From assembly GCF_000422885.1 (NCBI RefSeq), contig NZ_AUGX01000044.1:1-38027 (forward strand): a DNA stretch of 38,027 nucleotides, read 5' to 3'. A program made the translations under genes and the position numbers. Positions 24,135 through 32,571 of the stretch are shown one piece after another. Every line of letters starts with the position of its first letter. The stretch's first letter is position 1. This DNA comes from Ottowia thiooxydans DSM 14619. GTDB taxonomy: Bacteria; Pseudomonadota; Gammaproteobacteria; Burkholderiales; Burkholderiaceae_C. Under the pieces are notes generated by a model that searched no databases, was not told the origin of the DNA, and saw nothing but the letters and a program-made list of their open reading frames with translations.

Positions 24135-25313
24135 ATGCAACTGACCCATGAGCACGAGGAAGTACGCAAGACCCTCAAGCGCTACATCGACGAGCACATC
24201 AATCCTCATGTAGATGCATGGGAAGAGGCTGAGATTTTCCCGGCCCACCAAGTGTTCAAAGGTTTGGGGGATCTGGGCCTGCTCGGATTGACCAAGCCGC
24301 CTGAGTTCGGTGGCGCGGGCCTGGATTACTCCTACAGCATGGTAATGGCCGAAACGCTAGGCCATATTCGTTGCGGCGGCGTGCCCATGGCGATTGGTGT
24401 GCATACGGATATGTGCACGCCTGCGCTGGCGCGTTTTGGCAGTGACGAATTGAGGAAACAGTTCCTCGCGCCCGCCATCACCGGTGACATGGTGGGCTGT
24501 GTTGGCGTGAGCGAGCCCGGTGCCGGGAGCGATGTGGCGGGAATCCAGAGCAAGGCCCGCAAGGACGGAGACGACTACCTCATCAGTGGCCAGAAGATGT
24601 GGATCACCAACAGCTTGCAGGCTGACTGGATGTGCATGTTGGTCAATACCAGCGAAGGGCCGGCCCACAAAAACAAATCGCTGGTCATGGTGCCTATGCG
24701 GGAAGGGCCCGGTGGGCAACTGACCAAGGGCATTGAGATTGCCCAGAAGATCCGCAAGATCGGCATGAATTCATCGGACACCGGTCTCATCTATTTTGAC
24801 GAAGTCCGTGTGCCGCAGCGCTATCTCATTGGGCAGGAAGGCCAGGGCTTCATCTACCAGATGCAGCAGTTCCAGGAAGAGCGCTTGTGGGCGGCTGCCA
24901 ACAGTCTGGTGACGCTCGATGAATGCATTCGCGAAACCATTGAATGGGCGCAGCAGAGGCGCCTGTTTGGCGGCAATTTGATTGATCAGCAATGGGTGCA
25001 GTTCAAGCTGGCCGAATTGCAAACCGAGGTGGAAGCCTTGCGTGCTCTGACTTGGCGCGCGGGTGAGTTCTATGTAGCGGGCCAGGATGTGCTGCAGTGG
25101 GCCAGCATGGCCAAGCTCAAGGCCGGCCGGCTGATGCGTGAGGTAGCCGATACCTGCCTGCAATTCTGGGGCGGCATGGGCTTCACCTGGGAGAACCGTA
25201 TATCCCGTCTCTACCGAGATGGGCGCTTGGCTTCCATTGGCGGTGGTGCTGATGAGGTAATGATGGGCATCATCGCCAAGACCATGGGAATGGCCAAACG
25301 GCCCCTGAAGTAA
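24135..25313 (+). CDS. Acyl-CoA dehydrogenase family protein
   Basis: FAD enzyme of 392 aa introducing a trans-2 double bond into an acyl-CoA, passing electrons to ETF. Family blocks seen: GCVGVSEPGAGSDVAG (121-136), MWITNS (155-160), and the C-terminal region LQFWGGMGFTWENRISRLYRD. At the usual catalytic Glu position (the E of YEGT-like motifs) the sequence reads IGGGADEV (369-375 region), with glycine there; E249 in FQEERLW lies where isovaleryl- and long-chain-type enzymes place their base. The look is close to citronellyl-/branched acyl-CoA dehydrogenases. The start follows AAGGAG (24120-24125). It converges on livK and likely belongs functionally with the downstream acyl-CoA locus. Confidence 0.88.
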   Translation: MQLTHEHEEVRKTLKRYIDEHINPHVDAWEEAEIFPAHQVFKGLGDLGLLGLTKPPEFGGAGLDYSYSMVMAETLGHIRCGGVPMAIGVHTDMCTPALARFGSDELRKQFLAPAITGDMVGCVGVSEPGAGSDVAGIQSKARKDGDDYLISGQKMWITNSLQADWMCMLVNTSEGPAHKNKSLVMVPMREGPGGQLTKGIEIAQKIRKIGMNSSDTGLIYFDEVRVPQRYLIGQEGQGFIYQMQQFQEERLWAAANSLVTLDECIRETIEWAQQRRLFGGNLIDQQWVQFKLAELQTEVEALRALTWRAGEFYVAGQDVLQWASMAKLKAGRLMREVADTCLQFWGGMGFTWENRISRLYRDGRLASIGGGADEVMMGIIAKTMGMAKRPLK

Positions 25314-25450
25314 GGCCGGTTGCGCCTGAACCCGCTCTCAAGGAGTGGGTCCGGGGTGTGTTGTCCAAGAGCTGTCTTAGAGCTGTCTAACAGCGTGTTG
25401 ACGATCTATCCAACCTCGAATACATCGTAAACACGGTTAAGGGGCTCCAG

Positions 25451-25486
25451 GGGTTTGCAGCGGCGAGGTTTCGCTGCTGCAAACCC
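25451..25486. terminator. Strong hairpin between convergent acyl-CoA dehydrogenase and livK
   Basis: A 16 bp stem (25451-25466 with 25471-25486, one G-T pair) closes a four-base loop GGTT. It lies between two converging genes, where a bidirectional terminator is expected. No T-run follows on either strand, so termination is inferred from position and stem strength. The remainder of the 25314-25507 gap shows no gene. Confidence 0.6.
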
Positions 25487-25507
25487 GAGGTCGGAAGTTG
25501 ATCCGGC

Positions 25508-26683
25508 TTACTTGAGGTATTCGGACACAACCTTCCAGCGGCCATCTTGAATCTGCGACAGACGGGCTGCATTGCTACCCAGCCGCTTCGTGGCGCTGAA
25601 GGTCATTACATCGGCGCCGAAGATGTCTGCAGAGATGGTGGTGCTGTCCATTGCTTTGATGAAGCTGTCGGTGGTCAGATTGGCGCCGGCTTTCTGGGCG
25701 CCGCGAATGAAGCCATCGATCAGTGTGTAGCCATAAACCGCGAAGACGGTGGGATCTTCGTTGAATTTGGTCTTGAACTTGTTAGCCCAGAAACGGATGG
25801 GCTGCGAAGTCTCATCGAGGTAGGGGTTTTGCACCGTCATGGCGGCGTAGACGCCATCCATGGCCTTGCCGCCCAGCTTGTGGATCAAGTCCGTGTAAGC
25901 AGCGCTCGAGCCCAGGAAGGTAGGGCTAAAGCCTGTTTTGCGCGATTCGCCCACGGTGCCGATGGTTTCACGAATGATGGTGCCCAGCACCACGAAATCG
26001 CAACCGCCCGCCTTCATGCGCGCCACCTGAGAAGAGAAATCTGTCGCGCCTCGTTTGAAGCTGGTTTTCTCGGCGAGTTCTGTCCCGATGGTTTTCAGCC
26101 CGGCTTCGGCTCCGCGCAGCACTTCAAGGCCGAACTCATCATCTTGATAAATGACACAGGCCTTCTTGGCGTTCTTTTCCTTGAACAGCTTGGGCGCAGC
26201 CAGGCGCATCTGATCAAAGTAGGTGGCCGCGAATGAGTATTTGAGCCGGTTGTGCGGCTCATACATTTCTCGCGCCGCGGTAACCGGGAAAAAGTTGATC
26301 ACGTTCTTTTCAAAGAGCACCGGGAACGTGGCCACGTTGTGGGCCGTGCCAATGTGGCCGACCATCGCGAAAATCTTGTCCTGGTTGACCAGCTTTTGCG
26401 CCGCCAACACGGCGCGCTTGGGGTCATAACCCGAATCCTCGACCTTGAGCGTCAGCTTGCGCCCGTTGACACCACCCTGCTCGTTGGCCTCATCCACACG
26501 CAGCATCATCCCCAGGCGAACCTGCTTGCCAAAGCCAGCCAGTGGCCCTGAGAGATCCTGAATGGAGCCCAGGTTGATCTGGTCTTTAGTCACACCTTGT
26601 GCCTGCTGGGCTAGCGCGGGTGCGGTGGCGATCAGCGTGGCGGCCATGGCGGCCAAGGTGTTGAATGCGTACTTCAATCGCAT
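25508..26683 (-). CDS. ABC transporter substrate-binding protein, branched-chain amino acid (LivK) type
   Basis: Periplasmic type I binding protein of 391 aa with a Sec signal peptide (cleavage after APALA, residue 25). The family pattern INLGSIQDLSGPLAGFGKQVRLGM with a VDEANEQGGVNGRKL stretch is typical of LivJ/LivK/HAAT proteins. The ligand cannot be read; such proteins in aromatic and fatty-acid loci often carry carboxylates rather than amino acids. The ATG at 26683 follows AGGAGA. It is the last liv gene on the minus strand, separated from the ligase gene by a 936 bp repeat-rich gap, so it probably has its own promoter. Confidence 0.92.
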   Translation of the reverse strand: MRLKYAFNTLAAMAATLIATAPALAQQAQGVTKDQINLGSIQDLSGPLAGFGKQVRLGMMLRVDEANEQGGVNGRKLTLKVEDSGYDPKRAVLAAQKLVNQDKIFAMVGHIGTAHNVATFPVLFEKNVINFFPVTAAREMYEPHNRLKYSFAATYFDQMRLAAPKLFKEKNAKKACVIYQDDEFGLEVLRGAEAGLKTIGTELAEKTSFKRGATDFSSQVARMKAGGCDFVVLGTIIRETIGTVGESRKTGFSPTFLGSSAAYTDLIHKLGGKAMDGVYAAMTVQNPYLDETSQPIRFWANKFKTKFNEDPTVFAVYGYTLIDGFIRGAQKAGANLTTDSFIKAMDSTTISADIFGADVMTFSATKRLGSNAARLSQIQDGRWKVVSEYLK

Positions 26684-26797
26684 GTGCGTCTCCTGTTGTA
26701 GTGGCAATTGTCTCGAAACGAATTGTGTACATAGTGGGCATGGTGTGTCCGCAGTGATTACCCCTAGAGCACTAGCTTCCCCCTGAAAGGCTTTTGG

Positions 26798-26969
26798 CTT
26801 CCCCCTGAGTCGCTGCCGCGCCTTCCCCCCAGGGGGACGCAGCCAGCGGCCTGGAGAAATGGCCTCCCCCTGAGGCGCTTACGCGCCATCCCCCAGAGGG
26901 GGACGCAGCCAGCGGCCTGGCAAAGCCAGCTCCGCGGCTACACCCCCATGGCCTGCTCCGCGGCCTTCT
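26798..26969 (-). repeat. Partial and full copies of the ~110 bp livH-livM repeat
   Basis: Read on the minus strand, 26864-26969 matches units at 32235-32571: AAGGCCGCGGAGCAGGCCATG, then AGCCGCGGAGCTGGC, CAGGCCGCTGGCTGCGTCC, and GGCGCGTAAGCG ending in a G-run. 26798-26854 is a second copy lacking the first half. This makes at least five copies in the window. Confidence 0.75.
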
Positions 26970-26977
26970 GATCTTGC

Positions 26978-27003
26978 CCCCTCTCCCGCGTGCGGGAGAG
27001 GGG
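26978..27003. repeat. Short C/G-rich palindrome, copy 3
   Basis: Arms CCCTCTCCCGC (26978-26988) and GCGGGAGAGGG (26992-27003 region) form a perfect hairpin with a tiny loop. Relatives are at 7-27, 139-157 and 27136-27163. Confidence 0.6.
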
Positions 27004-27135
27004 AGGGGGGAGGGCCGGCATCCATGACGAATGAGCTCCTTTTTAGCGCGCATGAAGTCCGAAACAATCCTTCCGAAGTGGACCTGAAAAGGGCAGTGGT
27101 GATTGAAACGCTGACCCTCACGCCGCAGCCGGTCG

Positions 27136-27163
27136 CCTCTCCCGCTCCCGCCTGCGGGAGAGG
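27136..27163. repeat. Short C/G-rich palindrome, copy 4
   Basis: Arms CCTCTCCCGC (27136-27145) and GCGGGAGAGG (27154-27163) with an eight-base loop; the left arm is partly duplicated inside the loop. Confidence 0.6.
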
Positions 27164-27197
27164 GGGTAAAACCATTCGCTTGCGACTGACAGTGATG

Positions 27198-27311
27198 GGC
27201 CGAGCGCAGCAATGGCCCGAATCAGGCTCCCAACCCCTTGAGGCCGTGCCGAGGAGCGCAGGGCAAGGGGCGGGCAAGAGCACTGCAAGATGCTCTTGCT
27301 TCGTGAACTAG
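27198..27311 (+). repeat. 114 bp dispersed repeat, copy 1
   Basis: Matches 37901-38014 in the same orientation at equal length with four base differences and no gaps. It contains a perfect 9 bp hairpin (GCAAGAGCA at 27274-27282, TGCTCTTGC at 27291-27299) whose stem is unchanged in copy 2 while the loop differs. In this copy further repeat-like sequence continues to about 27510, including a TTTCTTTG/CAAAGAAA inverted pair near 27438-27468. Confidence 0.85.
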
Positions 27312-27563
27312 CTTGCGGCAGCTGTTTGAGCGTAGAGAGCGAAGCGAACGAAGCGAGTTCTGCCGCACCGCCCCTTGCCTGAGCACCGGAGGGTGCCCGG
27401 AGCGAAGCGCAGGGACACGGACTTGGGGTCGCATTTCTTTGGTTCCTTGCTTTGTGCGAGCAAAGAAAGGGACTGCGCTGCCGGGCGCATTCCCGGCCTC
27501 CGACCTCAACGCAAAAACAGAAACCCATTAATAAGCCAACCAGCCCAATCAATCAACACACTA

Positions 27564-27605
27564 CCCGCAGCCCGCAGCCCGCAGCCCGCAGCCCGCAGCC
27601 CGCAG
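27564..27605. repeat. Heptamer tandem repeat, six perfect copies
   Basis: CCCGCAG is repeated six times without change, starting 15 bp beyond the acyl-CoA ligase stop codon on its downstream side. Copy number in such arrays is prone to slippage. No coding role is seen. Confidence 0.9.
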
Positions 27606-27619
27606 CCAGAACCAACCCA

Positions 27620-29482
27620 TCACCCCCCCAAATACATCCCCTCAATCTGCCCCGAATACTTAGCCTGCACCAACTTCCTCTTAAGCTTCATAGTCGGCGT
27701 AAGCTCCTCATCTTCAGCCGTCAGCTGCGTATCCAGCAAGAAAAACTTCTTGATCTGCTCCACCCGCGCAAACTTCTTATTCAGCGCATCGATCACGCCC
27801 TGGATCAACTCCTGTATCTCCGGCGCGCGCGTAAGACTGGCGTAGTTGGAGAAGGGCACATCGTTGTCCTGCGCGTACTTCTCCACGTTCTCCTGGTCGA
27901 TCATGATGATCACCGTGAGGTAAGGCCGTTTATCGCCAATCACGACCGCGTCGGTAACGTACGGGCTGAATTTGAGTTCGTTTTCAAGCTCACTCGGCGT
28001 GACATTCTTGCCACCCGCCGTGATGATGATGTCTTTCATTCGATCAGTGATGCGAAAGAAGCCATCAGCATCCACAGTACCCACATCGCCCGTGTGCAGC
28101 CAGCCTTCAGCATCAAGGACTTCAGCCGTCTTTTCTGGTTGATTCAGGTAGCCGGCGAAGACGTTGGGTCCGCGTACCTGGATTTCATTGGTTTGCGGAT
28201 CAAGCCGCACTTCATTGAACTGCGCCGCCGGACCGATGGAGCCGGGCTTGAGCTGGCCTATGGGCATGCCTGTAGAAGCGCCACAGGTTTCGGTCATGCC
28301 CCACACTTCCAGCATGGGCACACCAAGAGCCAAATACCACTTCACCAGTTCCGGCGAGATGGGGGCGGCACCGGTCACAAGAAAGCGTGCGCGGTGAATG
28401 CCGATCAGCTTGCGAACATTGTTCAGCGCAAGCCAGCGCGCCAAGGTGAACTGAACTTTCAAGCTGCTTGAGACCGCTTGGCCAGCAATCACCCGGTCGG
28501 CGATACGATGGCCGACACCAATACCCCATCCGTAGATGAGTTGCTGAAGACGGGTGCCTTCCTTGAGAGAAATCATCACGCCGGAATAGAACTTCTCCCA
28601 TACGCGCGGCACAGCCGTGAACACCGTGGGGGCGATTTCCCTCACGTTTTCTGGCACGGTGTCCGGGTTTTCTACGAAGTTCAGCCTTGCGCCTGTGTAG
28701 AGTGAAAAATACTCACCGCCCATGCGCTCGGCAATATGGCAGAGCGGGAGAAAGCACATGCACTCGTCTTCTGCTTCGCGCGAGAGCAGTGTGTTGTAGC
28801 CGCGCACGGTATAGACCAGGCCCGCGTGGGTGTGCATGGCCCCTTTGGGCTTTCCGGTCGTGCCTGAGGTGTAGACCAAAATGGCGAGGTCTTCCGGGCG
28901 GCAGGCCCGCGCGCGCTCGCGAACGGCCTCAGGATGTTTGGCGTTGTAGGCGCGGCCTGCTTCGCGCAAGGCGTCCAGGCTCATGACGTCAGGGTCGCTC
29001 AGATCTCGCAGGCCCTTCATGTCGAACACAATGATCTTGGAAAGCAGCGGCAGGCCTTCGCGTACCTCCAGGGCCTTGTCGAGCTGCTCGTCGTCTTCAA
29101 CAAACAGGAACCGCGTACCTGAGTCCTCACACAAATAGTGCACCTGGGAAGGTGCATCCGTGGGGTAGATGCCGTTCGAGACCCCGCCGCAACTAAGGAC
29201 TGCCAGATCGGCCAGGACCCAATCGATCACGGTGTTGGAGAGAATGGACGCTGTATTTCCAGGCGCGAAGCCCAGACTCATCAGCCCACCGGCGATTTCG
29301 CGCACGGCTTCGCCGGATTGTGTCCAGCTCCAGCTGTGCCAGATGCCCAGGACTTTCTGGCGCAACCAGGTTTGCGAGCCGCGTTCTTCCACGGCATTCC
29401 AGAACATGGCCGAGAGCGTGTCGCCTGCGAGCACGCTTTCGGCGTTTGGCTGAATATGGTTTAGATCCCAGAGCTTGGACAT
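27620..29482 (-). CDS. AMP-dependent long-chain acyl-CoA synthetase-type ligase
   Basis: ANL-superfamily ligase of 620 aa that activates a carboxylic acid to its CoA thioester through an acyl-AMP. Motifs: P-loop YTSGTTGKPKG (204-214), GMTETCG (395-401), TGD (464-466), the hinge region RITDRMKDIIITAGGKNV, and a C-terminal PTMKLKRK with the probable catalytic lysine K599. Size and motif order fit the FadD15/long-chain group found beside liv genes, but chain length or aromatic preference cannot be read. The ATG at 29482 is two bases after the livF stop, so the ligase is translationally tied to the transporter. Confidence 0.92.
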   Translation of the reverse strand: MSKLWDLNHIQPNAESVLAGDTLSAMFWNAVEERGSQTWLRQKVLGIWHSWSWTQSGEAVREIAGGLMSLGFAPGNTASILSNTVIDWVLADLAVLSCGGVSNGIYPTDAPSQVHYLCEDSGTRFLFVEDDEQLDKALEVREGLPLLSKIIVFDMKGLRDLSDPDVMSLDALREAGRAYNAKHPEAVRERARACRPEDLAILVYTSGTTGKPKGAMHTHAGLVYTVRGYNTLLSREAEDECMCFLPLCHIAERMGGEYFSLYTGARLNFVENPDTVPENVREIAPTVFTAVPRVWEKFYSGVMISLKEGTRLQQLIYGWGIGVGHRIADRVIAGQAVSSSLKVQFTLARWLALNNVRKLIGIHRARFLVTGAAPISPELVKWYLALGVPMLEVWGMTETCGASTGMPIGQLKPGSIGPAAQFNEVRLDPQTNEIQVRGPNVFAGYLNQPEKTAEVLDAEGWLHTGDVGTVDADGFFRITDRMKDIIITAGGKNVTPSELENELKFSPYVTDAVVIGDKRPYLTVIIMIDQENVEKYAQDNDVPFSNYASLTRAPEIQELIQGVIDALNKKFARVEQIKKFFLLDTQLTAEDEELTPTMKLKRKLVQAKYSGQIEGMYLGG

Positions 29483-29484
29483 GG

Positions 29485-30267
29485 CTATCTCCAGGTTTTC
29501 TTCTTTTTCCAGCGCCGTTCGCCGCGCACACCATCATCCTTCATGCCGAGGTAAAACTCCTTGATATCTTCCTTCTCGCGAAGGCGGTCACAGGTATCTT
29601 CCATCACGATGCGGCCGTTCTCCAGGACGTAGCCGTAGTCAGCGGCGTTCAAGGCCATGTTGGCGTTTTGCTCGACCAGCAAGATGGTGGTGCCGCGCTC
29701 GCGGTTGATGCGCACCACGATCTCGAAGATCTCTTTGGTGAGCTTGGGGGAAAGGCCCAGGCTGGGTTCGTCGAGCAAGATCAGATCGGGCGAGGCCATC
29801 AGGGCCCGGCTGATGGCCAGCATTTGTTGCTGACCGCCGGAAAGCAAACCGGCATCCTGGGCGGTGCGCTCTTTCAGGATGGGGAAATAGGTGTAGACCT
29901 GTGCCATATCGCGTGCCACGCCATCGCGGTCCTTGCGGGTGTAGGCGCCCATGAGCAGGTTGTCGTGCACAGAAAGAAGCGGAAACACCTCTCGCCCCTC
30001 TGGCACATGAGAAAGCCCCTGTTGCACGACGAAAGCGGGGTCCTTGGCGGTGATGTTCTGGCCCTTGAATTCAATAGAGCCCTTGCGTGGGTCCAGAATG
30101 CCTGAGATGGTTTTCAGTATGGTGCTTTTGCCGGCACCGTTGCTGCCCAGTACGGTGGCGATTTCGCCTTGACGCACTTTCAGGCTGACGCCCCGGATGG
30201 CCTTGATGGGGCCGTAGGAGCTCTCGACGTTGAGCAGCCGGAGCATGGCTTCGGGCGTTTCGCTCAT
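29485..30267 (-). CDS. livF: ABC transporter ATP-binding protein, LivF type
   Basis: Cytoplasmic ATPase subunit of 260 aa. Walker A is GSNGAGKST, the ABC signature is LLSGGQQQM, Walker B is LILLDEPS, and the EGREVFPLLSVHDNLLMGA stretch is characteristic of LivF. An unusually basic C-terminal tail (ERRWKKKKTWR) extends beyond the normal end. The ATG at 30267 overlaps the livG stop (ATGA). Assigned to a branched-chain amino acid-type importer by homology; the true ligand is open. Confidence 0.93.
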   Translation of the reverse strand: MSETPEAMLRLLNVESSYGPIKAIRGVSLKVRQGEIATVLGSNGAGKSTILKTISGILDPRKGSIEFKGQNITAKDPAFVVQQGLSHVPEGREVFPLLSVHDNLLMGAYTRKDRDGVARDMAQVYTYFPILKERTAQDAGLLSGGQQQMLAISRALMASPDLILLDEPSLGLSPKLTKEIFEIVVRINRERGTTILLVEQNANMALNAADYGYVLENGRIVMEDTCDRLREKEDIKEFYLGMKDDGVRGERRWKKKKTWR

Positions 30268-31097
30268 TGGGCGGTCCTTCGTAGAGAGGAGACGTCGTCA
30301 ATGGAGCCTAGGTATGCCTCAATGACTGCCGGGTTGCTTTGCACTTCGCGGGGGCTGCCCATGGCCAGCACCTGGCCCTGGTTCATGGCCACCACGCGGT
30401 CGGACACCTTGGAGACCAGGCTCATATCGTGCTCCACCATCAGCACCGTGATGCCCAGCTCCTGCACGATGTCCTGAATCCAGAATGCCATGCCTTCGGT
30501 TTCTTCCACATTCAAGCCGGAGGAGGGCTCATCCAGTAGAAGCAGTTGGGGCTCAGCGCAGAGCGCGCGTGCCAGCTCCACCACTTTGCGCACACCGTAA
30601 GGGAGGCCTGCCACCATGGAGTCACGGTGGTGCTGGAGATCCAGCAATTCAATGACCCGCTCCACGTGTTCGCGTGCTTCGATCTCGGCGGCACGTGTGG
30701 TGGAGGTGAAGAACACCTCGCTCCAGAAGCCGGTGCGCCGGTGCGTATGCCGCCCAATGAGGAGGTTGTGCAGCACCGTGGCGTGCTCAAACAACTCAAT
30801 GTTCTGGAAAGTTCGGGCAATGCCCAGCGAAGCCACTTGATGCGGGGGCTGTGCGGTCAGGTTGAGCATGCCGTTCGAGCCGGCGAAATCGATCGTGCCG
30901 CTGGTCGGGGTATAGATCCGGCTGATGAGGTTGAACACGGTGGTCTTGCCCGCACCATTGGGGCCGATCAGCGTAAAAACCTCACCGCGACGCACGTCGA
31001 AGCTCACATCATTCACCGCCAGTACCCCACCGAAGCGGACGCTCAGGTTCTTTGCGGAAAGCAGGATTTCACCAGTCATGGATTCGCCGCTCTTCAT
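30264..31097 (-). CDS. livG: ABC transporter ATP-binding protein, LivG type
   Basis: Second ATPase subunit, 277 aa from the ATG at 31097, which overlaps the livM stop (ATGA). Walker [10 protein letters not shown], then the LivG-typical [22 protein letters not shown], a divergent signature [15 protein letters not shown] (PYG in place of SGG, as is common in LivG), and Walker [14 protein letters not shown] later ATG at 31079 would shorten it by six residues. A longer upstream reading overlaps livM and is not favoured. Confidence 0.93.
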   Translation of the reverse strand: MKSGESMTGEILLSAKNLSVRFGGVLAVNDVSFDVRRGEVFTLIGPNGAGKTTVFNLISRIYTPTSGTIDFAGSNGMLNLTAQPPHQVASLGIARTFQNIELFEHATVLHNLLIGRHTHRRTGFWSEVFFTSTTRAAEIEAREHVERVIELLDLQHHRDSMVAGLPYGVRKVVELARALCAEPQLLLLDEPSSGLNVEETEGMAFWIQDIVQELGITVLMVEHDMSLVSKVSDRVVAMNQGQVLAMGSPREVQSNPAVIEAYLGSIDDVSSLRRTAQ

Positions 31098-32170
31098 TTC
31101 AATCTGTCGGATTTCTGGAAAGATTTCTGCCGCTTGAACATGCCCTTGCGATAGAACGGGAACATCTGGATCCAGGTGCGAATCTTGAGCCAACGGCCGT
31201 ACAGCCCGAGCGGCTCGAACAGGACGAATGAAATCAGCACCGCGCCATAAACGACTGATTGCAAGCCCGGCGCCTGGCCAATGGCATCAGGCAAGTAGTC
31301 TTTGACCATGGAGATGAGCTGGGGCATGGCTATCAGGAAAATGGCACCCAGGAAAGCCCCATGCACGGAGCCCAGCCCGCCGATCACCACCATGAGCAGC
31401 AGGTCGATCGATTGAAGAATGCTGAACTGATCCGGCGAGAGAAAGCGCATCTTGTGTGCGTACAACGCGCCCCCTATACCCGCTAGCGCCGCAGACAGTG
31501 CGAACGACAAAGTCTTGTAGCGAGCCAGGTGGATGCCCATGCTTTGAGCAGAGATTTCTGAATCTCGAATCGCCACAAACGCGCGGCCAGTAGAGGAGCG
31601 CAGCAGATTCAATATACCCAGCGTGGCGATGATGGCCGTCACCACGCAGATGAAGTAAAAGCCTTCGCCTGATTCCACCTGCCAGCCAAAAATAGCAGGT
31701 GCCTTCACGTGAAAGCCGGCATTGCCACCGGTCACTGATTCCCAGCGTGCGAAGCCTTCCTCCACGATGAACCCGAACGCGAGTGTGGCAATACCCAGGT
31801 AGATGCCTTTCAATCGCAGAGCCGGCACACCCACGACAACCCCTGCCAAGGCCGCTAAAAGTGCCGCCCCGCACATGGCCAGCGGAAAAGGTACGCCCGC
31901 ATTGGTCAGCACGCCCTGCGCATACGCACCCACCCCCACAAACGCCGCATGCCCCAGCGAAAACTGCCCGGTAAACCCCGCCAGCAACATCAACCCAAGC
32001 CCAACGATACCGTAGATCAGCACAAAGGTGAGCTGTGCCAGCCAATACTCTGGCAACAGCCATGGCGCCGCCAAAAGAAACAGCAAGAGCGCCGAATACC
32101 AGAACATATGCCCGCGGTGCTTGGCCAGGCGGATGTCCTGTTCGTAGCTGGTTTTGAAGATGAAACGCAT
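31094..32170 (-). CDS. livM: ABC transporter permease, LivM type
   Basis: Inner-membrane permease of 358 aa with about nine to ten hydrophobic segments. The LivM signature [20 protein letters not shown] and the later [14 protein letters not shown] plus [13 protein letters not shown] coupling region are clear. A hydrophilic N-terminal tail of about 20 residues and a basic C-terminal tail ([12 protein letters not shown]) are present. The gene begins 401 bp after livH stops, the gap being a repeat array, while its own end is tightly coupled to livG. Confidence 0.93.
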   Translation of the reverse strand: MRFIFKTSYEQDIRLAKHRGHMFWYSALLLFLLAAPWLLPEYWLAQLTFVLIYGIVGLGLMLLAGFTGQFSLGHAAFVGVGAYAQGVLTNAGVPFPLAMCGAALLAALAGVVVGVPALRLKGIYLGIATLAFGFIVEEGFARWESVTGGNAGFHVKAPAIFGWQVESGEGFYFICVVTAIIATLGILNLLRSSTGRAFVAIRDSEISAQSMGIHLARYKTLSFALSAALAGIGGALYAHKMRFLSPDQFSILQSIDLLLMVVIGGLGSVHGAFLGAIFLIAMPQLISMVKDYLPDAIGQAPGLQSVVYGAVLISFVLFEPLGLYGRWLKIRTWIQMFPFYRKGMFKRQKSFQKSDRLK

Positions 32171-32571
32171 TTCAGCTGTCTGCTAGTACACCTTCCCCAA
32201 TCGGGAGAAGGCAGGGATAAAGGTGGTCACAACCAAAAAGCCGCGAAGCAGGCCGTTCGCAGACGACTGCGGAGCTGGCTCTGCGAGCCCGCCGGCTGCG
32301 TCCCTCATAGGCAGGAAGGCGCATAAGCGACTCAGAGGGGAGCGAAGCACCAAAAGGCCGCGGAGCAGGCCATGCGGGGCTTGCGCGGAGCTGGCTTTGC
32401 CAGGCCGCTGCAGGCGTCCCCCCGGGGGGAAGGCGCGTGAGCGATTCAGGGGGGAGCGAAACACCAGAAGGCCGCGGAGCAGGCCATGCGTGAGTAGCCG
32501 CGGAGCTGGCTTCGCCAGGCCGCTGGCTGCGTCCCCCCTTGGGGGGAAGGCGCGTAAGCGACTCAGGGGGG
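32171..32571. repeat. Three-unit ~115 bp tandem repeat array between livH and livM
   Basis: Units at 32235-32351 (117 bp, most diverged), 32352-32465 (114 bp) and 32466-32571 (106 bp). Each reads AAGGCCGCGGAGCAGGCC, a variable stretch, GGAGCTGGC, CAGGCCGCTG, GCGTCC, a C-run/G-run palindrome, AAGGCGCGTAAGCGACTCAG and a G-run, then AGCGAAGCACCA. The third unit abuts the livH stop codon. On the transcript each unit can fold around the two GC-rich arms. The left 64 bp (32171-32234) is the livM leader. No gene is seen. Confidence 0.8.

Larger units (their letters stand above)
26684..27619. repeat. Gene-free 936 bp region made of several repeat families
   Basis: No credible gene. From left: about 90 bp leader of livK; a short fragment CTTCCCCCTGAAAGG (26776-26790); a partial copy (26798-26854) and a full copy (26864-26969) of the repeat that is tandem at 32235-32571, in the opposite orientation; C/G palindromes at 26978-27003 and 27136-27163; a long repeat from 27198 whose first 114 bp recur at 37901; and a heptamer array at 27564-27605. 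Open frames in this stretch come from repeat sequence and have no protein-like features. Confidence 0.75.

Noticed and set aside
27313-27531. Small plus-strand open frame in the repeat region
   Set aside because: It is a translation of dispersed repeat sequence, Arg/Ser/Glu-rich, of the kind often annotated as spurious hypothetical proteins.
26772-27552. Several overlapping minus-strand frames
   Set aside because: They read through C/G palindromes and repeats, with no ribosome-binding site or protein features.
27564-27605. Possible CRISPR or iteron origin
   Set aside because: A 7 bp perfect tandem repeat without spacers, AT-rich region or replication gene; simple slippage repeat.
27452-28471. 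339-codon open frame on the plus strand
   Set aside because: Antisense to the acyl-CoA ligase 3' half and running through the heptamer array; no domain-like sequence.
32235-32571. Possible CRISPR array
   Set aside because: Units of 106-117 bp abut each other with no unique spacers, diverge from each other and have no cas genes nearby.
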